A DNA stretch of 52,685 bases. Source: Tahibacter caeni (GTDB taxonomy: Bacteria > Pseudomonadota > Gammaproteobacteria > Xanthomonadales > Rhodanobacteraceae). The notes below the pieces were generated by a model. That model saw only the letters and a program-made list of their open reading frames with translations, searched no databases and was not told the DNA's origin. The position numbers and the translations under genes were made by a program. Positions 1-6,800 of the stretch are shown piece by piece (positions within the stretch are counted from its first letter, which is position 1; each line of letters begins with the position of its first letter). Location: NCBI RefSeq assembly GCF_024609805.1, contig NZ_JANFVR010000003.1, positions 1 to 52,685 on the forward strand. Direction: 5' to 3'.

Positions 1-474
1 GCGCTGCGTGCCGTCCGCAGCGGCCGGCGCGTCGGGACTGACGCCGACGTCCGGCGAGATCGCCGCATCGGCCGCCGCCTCCGCGGCGGCCGGCGGCGCG
101 CCGAGGGTCAGTGTGCTTTCGACGGTCGCGCCGCTCCGCACCTTGAGGCCGTCCTGGATCAGCAGGTCGTAGCCGTCGGCCTGGGCGGTCAGGCCGAACT
201 CGCCGGCCGGCACCGCGGCCTGGAAGCGGCCTTCGGCGTCAGTGACGAAGTCCTGCGAGACCGATTCGACGCCGGGCGACATGCCCTGCACGGTCACGCG
301 GACGCCGGCCACCGGCTGGCGCGTGGTCGCCTGCAGCACTTGGCCGCGGATCAGTCCCTGGGACTGGGAGGCCGGCGCGGCGGCCGGCGGCTGGGCCAGC
401 ACGGCGGAGTTCAGGCCGGCGGCGAGGAAAACGGACAGCAGGGTGCGACGCAGAGGCAGGCGTGGATACGACAT
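1..474 (-). CDS. Secreted protein with carboxypeptidase-regulatory-like domain (partial, C-terminus outside window)
   Basis: The gene runs off the left edge; 158 codons are visible. The product starts MSYPRLPLRRTLL and has a clear Sec signal peptide ending near VLAQ (about residue 28). Residues 40-115 (from GLIRGQVLQATTRQPVAGV) read as a carboxypeptidase D regulatory-like beta-sandwich of the kind found at the N-terminus of TonB-dependent receptors and surface proteins. After it comes an Ala/Pro-rich linker. The rest of the protein, and so its true family, cannot be seen. It is divergent from argS with 580 bp between the two starts. Confidence 0.75.
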   Translation of the reverse strand, partial: MSYPRLPLRRTLLSVFLAAGLNSAVLAQPPAAAPASQSQGLIRGQVLQATTRQPVAGVRVTVQGMSPGVESVSQDFVTDAEGRFQAAVPAGEFGLTAQADGYDLLIQDGLKVRSGATVESTLTLGAPPAAAEAAADAAISPDVGVSPDAPAAADGTQR

Positions 475-683
475 GGGTCATCCGGGCGGCATTGGCCGGC
501 CATGCGGCCCGCGCCCGCGCCACTGCTGACTGCCGGGTCCAGGCCCCCTGACGCGGCGCGGTCCAAAGGGCGGGTATGAGCCGCGCAGCCTAGGCGGCCC
601 CCGTTGCGCTTGCGTGACTCCGGTGCGTCAGTCTGAAGTCAGCGGAAGCGGACTGCGCCGTTCGTCAAGGCCTGGACACAAGG

Positions 684-692
684 TTATGCACA
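684..692 (+). promoter_or_regulatory. DnaA box TTATGCACA
   Basis: A perfect match to the DnaA consensus TTATNCACA, on the same strand as a second box 169 bp downstream. DnaA binding is inferred from the sequence only. Confidence 0.5.
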
Positions 693-852
693 GCAGGCGA
701 CTACACCGGTCGTCGTAGTCGCCGGAACCGCTAACGGCACCACGGACGCCCGGTAACCTTTTGTTTTTTCTGAGATACAGCGAATTTGTCCGGAAAATTT
801 TTGCGCTACCAAAACCGGTTGCCGCCGGCAGCCCCGCCGATTGCTCACAAAC

Positions 853-861
853 TTATCCACA
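853..861 (+). promoter_or_regulatory. DnaA box TTATCCACA
   Basis: Identical to the high-affinity E. coli R1-type box. A weaker 7/9 match (TTGCTCACA) lies just upstream at 841-849. No DUE with repeated 13-mers and no origin-linked gene (dnaA, rpmH, gidA) is nearby, so a regulatory or DnaA-titration role is more likely than an origin. Confidence 0.5.
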
Positions 862-1054
862 AGCCGGTCGACGAACCGAGTTCGGAACTGAGTCAAGCGC
901 TTGGTGCGGGCTTTTGCTGCAACCGCGAGATAAGCCGGCCAAGCGGCCGTCGATTAACGATTTGTTGCAGCGCGCCAGGCGGAAAACCCGCGTCCTGCTT
1001 GGGCCGTCGTGCCGGCCCGACTACAATCGGCTCCTTTTCCCGTTCGGGCCCCCC

Positions 1055-2740
1055 GTGAAAGACTTCCTCCGCGACCAGCTGCTGCAGGCGCTGGCGGCGC
1101 TGCAGCGCAACGGCAGCGTGCCGGCCGACATTCCCACCGGCTTCGTGATCGAACGCACGCGCAGCAAGGAACACGGCGACTTCGCCGCCAATGCCGCGCT
1201 GCTGATGTCCAAGCCCGCCGGCCTGAAGCCGCGCGACCTGGCCCAGGCAATGGTCGGCGCGCTGCCGGCCTCGGCGCAGGTGGCCAAGGTCGAGATCGCC
1301 GGTCCCGGCTTCATCAATTTCTTCCTGAGCCCGGCCGCCTACCGCGCCGAGCTGCGCCATATCCTCGAGATCGACCAGGCCTACGGCCGCAACGCCGGCG
1401 GCGAAAACCGCAAGGTGCAGATCGAGTTCGTTTCCGCCAATCCGACCGGCCCGCTGCACGTGGGCCACGGCCGCGGCGCCGCGGTCGGCGACTGCCTCGC
1501 GCGGCTGCTGCAGGCGACCGGCTGGAACGTCACGCGCGAGTTCTACTACAACGACGCCGGCCAGCAGATCGCCAATCTCGCGCTGTCGGTGCAGGCGCGT
1601 GCGCGCGGCATCGCGCCGGAGCAGGCCGGCTGGCCCGAGGACGGCTATCGCGGCGACTACATTGGCGACGTCGCACGCGCCTACATGGCCGGCGAGACCG
1701 TGCATGCCGACGGCCAGGACGTGACCGGCGCGAAGGACGCCGACGACCTCGAAGCGATCCGCCGCTTCGCCGTCGCCGCGCTGCGCCGCGAGCAGGACCT
1801 GGACCTGCGCGCGTTCGGCGTCGAGTTCGACGTCTATTACCTGGAATCCTCGCTGTACACCGAAGGCAAGGTCGAAGAGACCGTGCAGCAGCTCGTCGCC
1901 GCCGGCCACACCTACGAGCAGGACGGCGCGCTGTGGCTGCGCACGACCGAATTCGGCGACGACAAGGACCGCGTCATGCGCAAGGCGCAGGGCGGCTACA
2001 CCTACTTCCTGCCCGACATCGCCTACCACGTGACCAAGTGGCGGCGCGGCTTCGGCCGCGTCATCAACGAGCAGGGCGCCGACCATCACTCCACCGTGAT
2101 GCGTGTGCGCGCCGGCCTGCAGGCCCTGGACATGGGCATTCCCAAGGGCTGGCCCGAATACGTGCTGCACCAGATGGTCACCGTCATGCGCGGCGACGAG
2201 GAAGTGAAGCTGTCCAAGCGCGCCGGCAGCTACGTGACCCTGCGCGACCTCATCGACGAAGTCGGCCGCGACGCGACGCGCTGGTTCCTCGCCGCACGCA
2301 AGGCCGATTCGCAGCTGACCTTCGACATCGATCTCGCGCGCACGCGCAACCGCGAGAACCCGGTCTACTACGTGCAGTACACCCACGCGCGCATCTGCCG
2401 CGTGCGCGACAAGTTCGCCGAGCAGGGCTGGAGCTGGAACCGCGACAACGGACTGGCCGCGCTCGACCGGCTCGACACGGCCTACGACCAGGACATGATG
2501 GTCGCGATCGCGCGCTTCCCCGAAGTCGTCGATCTCGCCGCGCGCAACCTCGAACCGCACCTGGTCGCGACCTACCTGACCGAACTGGCGGCGGCGTTCC
2601 ATACCTGGTACGACAACAGCCACATCCTCGTCGAGGACGCCGACCTGCGCGACGCACGCTTCGCGCTGGCCGAAGCGGTCAGGACGGTCGTGGCCAACGG
2701 CCTGGATCTGCTCGGCGTCAGCGCGCCGGACAGCATGTAA
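1055..2740 (+). CDS. argS: Arginine--tRNA ligase
   Basis: Cytoplasmic class Ia synthetase that charges tRNA-Arg. The 561-residue length is normal for the family. The N-terminal additional domain fills about residues 1-110, the HIGH motif is HVGH at 135-138 in [14 protein letters not shown], the KMSKS-equivalent loop is in [10 protein letters not shown], and the C-terminal half is the helical DALR anticodon-binding domain. The frame is open upstream to 761, but the protein begins MKDFLRDQ at the GTG at 1055, which matches the family N-terminus; the upstream extension is low-complexity. The SPOR gene follows 19 bp downstream, an arrangement also known in other Gammaproteobacteria. Confidence 0.97.
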   Translation: MKDFLRDQLLQALAALQRNGSVPADIPTGFVIERTRSKEHGDFAANAALLMSKPAGLKPRDLAQAMVGALPASAQVAKVEIAGPGFINFFLSPAAYRAELRHILEIDQAYGRNAGGENRKVQIEFVSANPTGPLHVGHGRGAAVGDCLARLLQATGWNVTREFYYNDAGQQIANLALSVQARARGIAPEQAGWPEDGYRGDYIGDVARAYMAGETVHADGQDVTGAKDADDLEAIRRFAVAALRREQDLDLRAFGVEFDVYYLESSLYTEGKVEETVQQLVAAGHTYEQDGALWLRTTEFGDDKDRVMRKAQGGYTYFLPDIAYHVTKWRRGFGRVINEQGADHHSTVMRVRAGLQALDMGIPKGWPEYVLHQMVTVMRGDEEVKLSKRAGSYVTLRDLIDEVGRDATRWFLAARKADSQLTFDIDLARTRNRENPVYYVQYTHARICRVRDKFAEQGWSWNRDNGLAALDRLDTAYDQDMMVAIARFPEVVDLAARNLEPHLVATYLTELAAAFHTWYDNSHILVEDADLRDARFALAEAVRTVVANGLDLLGVSAPDSM

Positions 2741-2759
2741 TCGGCAGGAGCACGGCAAG

Positions 2760-3401
2760 ATGGCTGGCAAGCGCAAGCAAGCAACCCGCACCGGTACCGC
2801 GACGGCGGCCTGGCCGGCCTGGGTCTGGCTCGCCCTCGGCGTGCTGCTGGGCCTCGGCCTGGCGACCCTGATGCTGCTGCAGGGCTGGGCGCCGACCCTG
2901 CGCAAGCCCAACTCGCCGCAGCCCAACCCGCAGGCGACCGCGCCCAAGCCCAGCGAGACCGCCGTCGCCGACGAAGCCAGGAAGACCGCGCCGAAGAAGA
3001 ACTACGAGTTCTATTCGGTGCTGCCGGAAATGGAAGTCGTGATTCCCGACACCGAGCTCAGCGCGAAAGCCCGCGCCGAACAGCAGCGCCAGCAGGCCGC
3101 CGCGCAGAACCCGGCGGCCGCCGGCACGACGCCGCCGCCCGAACCCGCCGTCGCCGCGAGCGGCGCGCGCTACATCTTGCAGGCCGGGTCCTATCCGGAC
3201 CCCAAGGCCGCCGAAGAGCTCAAGGCCAAGCTCGCGCTGTCGGGCTTCGTCGCGCGCGTGCAGTCGGTCAACGTCAACGGCAAGACCTGGCACCGCGTCC
3301 GCGTCGGCCCCTACGGCAGCGCGAGCGACGTCGAAGCCGCCAAGGCCGGCCTGGCCGAAGCCGGCGTCAACGCGATTGCAATGAAGGACGTCGGCGAGTA
3401 A
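2760..3401 (+). CDS. SPOR-domain protein, FtsN-like
   Basis: A single-pass inner-membrane protein of 213 residues. A short basic cytoplasmic tail (MAGKRKQATR) is followed by one membrane segment at about 20-41, a Pro/Ala/Gln-rich periplasmic linker, and a C-terminal SPOR domain at about 137-213 (from ARYILQAGSYPDPKAAEELK). SPOR domains bind denuded septal peptidoglycan, so a division-site role is likely. AGGAG at 2746-2750 supports the ATG start. Its place directly after argS matches the position of the FtsN-like gene in Pseudomonas. I would not call it true FtsN without a search because the essential N-terminal FtsN motifs are not obvious. Confidence 0.88.
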   Translation: MAGKRKQATRTGTATAAWPAWVWLALGVLLGLGLATLMLLQGWAPTLRKPNSPQPNPQATAPKPSETAVADEARKTAPKKNYEFYSVLPEMEVVIPDTELSAKARAEQQRQQAAAQNPAAAGTTPPPEPAVAASGARYILQAGSYPDPKAAEELKAKLALSGFVARVQSVNVNGKTWHRVRVGPYGSASDVEAAKAGLAEAGVNAIAMKDVGE

Positions 3402-3409
3402 TTCGCGCG

Positions 3410-3432
3410 GCGCCGGCGACCGACGCCGGCGC
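3410..3432 (+). terminator. GC hairpin behind the SPOR gene, no T-tract
   Basis: Perfect 9-bp stem GCGCCGGCG/CGCCGGCGC with the 5-nt loop ACCGA, starting 9 nt after the stop codon. No T-run follows, so factor-independent termination is uncertain. Confidence 0.4.
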
Positions 3433-3834
3433 ATGTCTTCGCCTGCGGAGCTTTCCGCTCAGTACGATGAGGTCGTCGACTGCGGCGCGAGGCGCGCCGA
3501 CGGTCCGGTTGTCTGTGGGTCATCACCACAATTGGCCGTGAGTCGATCGGCCGTCCAGGCGCAATTGCCGCAACGGATACCGTCTCCGCGCACGGCTAAC
3601 GACGTGCCAGAAATGGCCAGACCAGCCGCAAGTCGGACATGGCGTTGCACTCGTCGCAACGCCGCCGCAGCGTTCCTCACCGATTCTTGCATCACAAGAA
3701 ATTTGTGATGACTTTGTCAAATGTGCCGACTATGCTGCCTGAGCGGCGGCATTCCGCCGTTTCCTGAATTCCACCTCTTTTGCTCGTCGGCATGGCGTGG
3801 CGCCGTGCTGCGCGTTCGCCTGCGCGAGTTTTCC
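3433..3834. other. Intergenic region before the rhs gene
   Basis: About 400 bp without a convincing gene. The GC content falls toward the rhs start. The only clear structure is the inverted repeat at 3690-3710. In Pseudomonas the gene pair hslV-hslU stands at this position after argS and the SPOR gene; it is absent here. Confidence 0.5.
3690..3710. promoter_or_regulatory. Inverted repeat upstream of rhs (possible operator)
   Basis: Perfect 8-bp arms CATCACAA/TTGTGATG separated by GAAAT, 124 bp before the rhs start. The half-sites resemble those of CRP but in the reverse order, so it is not a CRP site. It could be an operator or a hairpin in a leader RNA. Confidence 0.35.
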
Positions 3835-6800
3835 ATGATCAGAATCTATGTCCTCGTTGCGCTATGGCTGGGTTTGACCGCGCTGGCGATTCCGGCGTCC
3901 GCAAGCTGCGACCTCCCGGCGAATGCCTCGAGCGTCTATGGCTATCTCGCGCCGAACGGACAGCGTTGCCGCACGCTCGAGGAAGCCGAGGCGTCGATGC
4001 GCGCCGACATGCCGCTCATGGAGAACGCGTTCGGAATACCGGGCCAGTTCGACTCGGGCCAGCCACCGCTGTTCACGCTGGACTATCGACCTTACGGCGC
4101 GCTGGGCACGCTGGCCGACGTGCTGAAGGGTCCGCCGGCAACGACGGTGTCGAGCTACCGTGCCTACGTGAAGAACTGGCCGCCGCTTTCGCCGCTGGCC
4201 GCCTGCAGTTTCGCCGGCTGCGGCGCCGGCGGCTGTCCCTCGCCGGAGCTTGAGCGGCAGCGGCTGGAATGCGAGCTCGACGCGACCTGGGACAACGATC
4301 CGCGCTATTGCTGGACGCGCACGGCGCCATTGACCCTGAGCGGGACGGTCACGCGGTTCCGCAGCGTCAGCGGTGCCGGCAACGCTTCGGGTTCGCTGCT
4401 GTTCGCCCCGGCGTCGAGCACGGCCAACGACTCGGGAGCGCAGCTCTCGGCCAGCCTGCAGAGTTGTCCGGGAACCTCGGAAGCCAGCGGCGAACGGACG
4501 ACCGCCGCGACGCAAACGGTCAACTGGGGCATGGCGCGGCAGGACGCGATCACCTGTGCCGCCGGCAGCGCGGTCAATGCGGCGGCCAGCGGCGCCGGCA
4601 ACGCCTGCGCAGCCGACTTCGCCAAGCAGGTCATCGACTCGCCGCAGCTCACCCAGACACCGAACCAGTGCAAGGAAGGCAATCCCTGCTATCCGGGCAA
4701 CGGCAACAAGTCGGCCGACGTGGCCGTATTCGACTACGGCCGCATCCATCTCGACCTGCATTACAGCTCGCTGCGCCAGCTGCGCAACTACGCCTATGTC
4801 GACACGAACTGGTCGCACAGCTTCGCCAGGCGCGTGCTGACGGAATGGAGCCAGCCCAATCATCTCGGCGCCAATCCCGAAGTCAATCCCATCGAGGCGG
4901 TGGCGGTGATCTATGTTCAGGACGAGCAGCGCTCGCTGGAGGTCTACCGCCGCGATGCCAGCCTGCCGGCCGGCACCTTCCGCGCGACCAGCAACCTCGG
5001 CCGCCTTCTGCGCTACGTGGAGAACGGCGTCGTGCCGCCGTACTACGAACTCACCGACACGGACGGCCGGCGCGAAACCTACGACCGTGCCGGCCGCCTC
5101 GTGGCGATGCATGATCCGGACGACCCGTCCAAGGACCTGAGCCTGACCTACCGCGGCCGTGTCATCGCGGCCGAGCCGAACATCGAAACGGCTCACTTCG
5201 AGGAAGCGTTCTGGCGCATCGACCGGATCACCGACGCGAGCGGCCGCTACGTCAACTTCAACTACACCGATGCGCAGCTGCAGAAGCTCGAAAGCCTAGT
5301 CGCCGACGACGGCACCGAGCTCGCGCGCCTGGTCTACGACCGGCAGGGGCGCCTCGCCAGTCTGCAGCGTTTCGGCAAGAGCCAGGGTTTCCTCTACAAC
5401 GAGCCGGCCTATCTCGGCGTAACGGCGACGGTGCGCGGCTCCTGGCTGACCGGCATCCAGGACGAGGACCTGCGTCGCTACGCGACCTATGCCTACGACG
5501 ACTGGGGCCGCGCAATCGCGAGCTGGCACGGCATCGACGCCGGCCGCATCGACATCACCTATCCGCTGAAGCCCGACGGCAACCAGGACGACAGCCGCGC
5601 GATCGTACGCACGCCGTCGCTGCGCGAGACCACGTATACGTTCGCCGCGAACCAGCCTTACCGCGTGCCGGCCAGCATCAGCGACCAGGCCGGCACCGTC
5701 CAGTTCGAATATCACCCGGTCCATCATCGCCTGACCGCACGCATCGACAGGCGCGGCGTGCGCACCGAGATCGAGTACAACGCCGACGCCACGCACGAGA
5801 CCGCGCGCACCGAGGCCAAGGGTCGGCCGGAGCAGCGCCGGATCGAGCGCGACTGGGACTATGCGATCGGCCGTCTCACGGCCGAGCGGCTGTATGCGGA
5901 TCCGCCCGGCGGCCCACGCACCTTGCTGCGCGACCGGCGCTTCTCGTACGCGCCGGGCACGGCGCTGCTGCTCTGGACCGAGCTCGTCGATCCAATCGAC
6001 GGCCGCAGCCGCAGGACGAGTTACACCTACTGCAGCGCCGCCGACGTCGCGAACCCGAGCGTGGGCTGCGCACTGGTCGGCCAGCTCAAGCGCATCGACG
6101 GCCCACGTACCGATGTGGCCGACCTGACCGACTATGCCTACTACACGAGCGACGCACTCGGCGGCTGCGGCACGCCGGGCGGCGCCTGTCGTCGCAAGGG
6201 CGATCTGCGCAGCATCACCAACGCGCTGGGTCAGGTGACCGAAATCCTCGCCTACGACCGCGCCGGCCGCCCGGCACGCGTACGCGACGCCAACAACACT
6301 CTGGTCGACTACACCTATCACGCCCGCGGCTGGCTGCTGACGCGCAGCATTCGCGCGAATGCCGACGGCACGCCGTCGGCCGGCGACGCAACGACGACAT
6401 TGGAATACGACGAAAGCGGCAACCTGACGCGAGTCCTTTCGCCCGACAACGCCGCGTCGCTGACGTACACCTACGACGCCGCTCACCGGGTGATCGGCGT
6501 GCGCGATGCGCTCGGCAACCGCATTGCCTACACATTGACCTCCAACGGCGACAGCCGCTTCGACCGGCGCTTCACGCCCGTCGGCGTGACGGCGTGGCAG
6601 TTCACGCGTGAATTCGACGAACTCAACCGGCTCGTGCGCGAGCTCGACGGCCTCGGCAGACCCGTGCAGCGCCTGGAACTCGACGACGCGACGCAGGGCA
6701 TCCTCAACGGCTACGATGCGAACGGCAACCCGCGCCGCAGTATCGACGGCCGCGACGTGCAGACCGAACGGCAGTACGACGGCCTGGATCGTCTCGTCAA

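Larger units (their letters stand above)
475..1054. other. Long intergenic region before argS
   Basis: This is 580 bp between two divergent starts with no convincing gene. Small ORFs are present but show no family features, and the argS reading frame is open back to 761 without protein-like content. It holds two perfect TTATNCACA DnaA boxes (684 and 853) and an AT-richer, T-rich stretch at about 755-812. Promoters for both neighbours must lie here, but I cannot place them with confidence. Confidence 0.6.

Noticed and set aside
475-1054. Chromosomal replication origin
   Set aside because: Only two perfect DnaA boxes, no repeated AT-rich 13-mers and no dnaA, rpmH, gidA or parAB nearby; kept as a DnaA-site finding only.
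893-2947. 684-codon open frame on the minus strand over argS
   Set aside because: Antisense shadow of high-GC codons; composition is Gly/Val/Arg/Gln-rich without any family motif, and argS is certain.
3690-3710. CRP/Clp binding site
   Set aside because: The half-sites are in the wrong order (TCACA before TGTGA) and the spacing is not that of TGTGA-N6-TCACA.
4269-5114. Other long frames inside rhs (Arg-rich)
   Set aside because: Typical +1/+2 shadows of GC-rich coding sequence.
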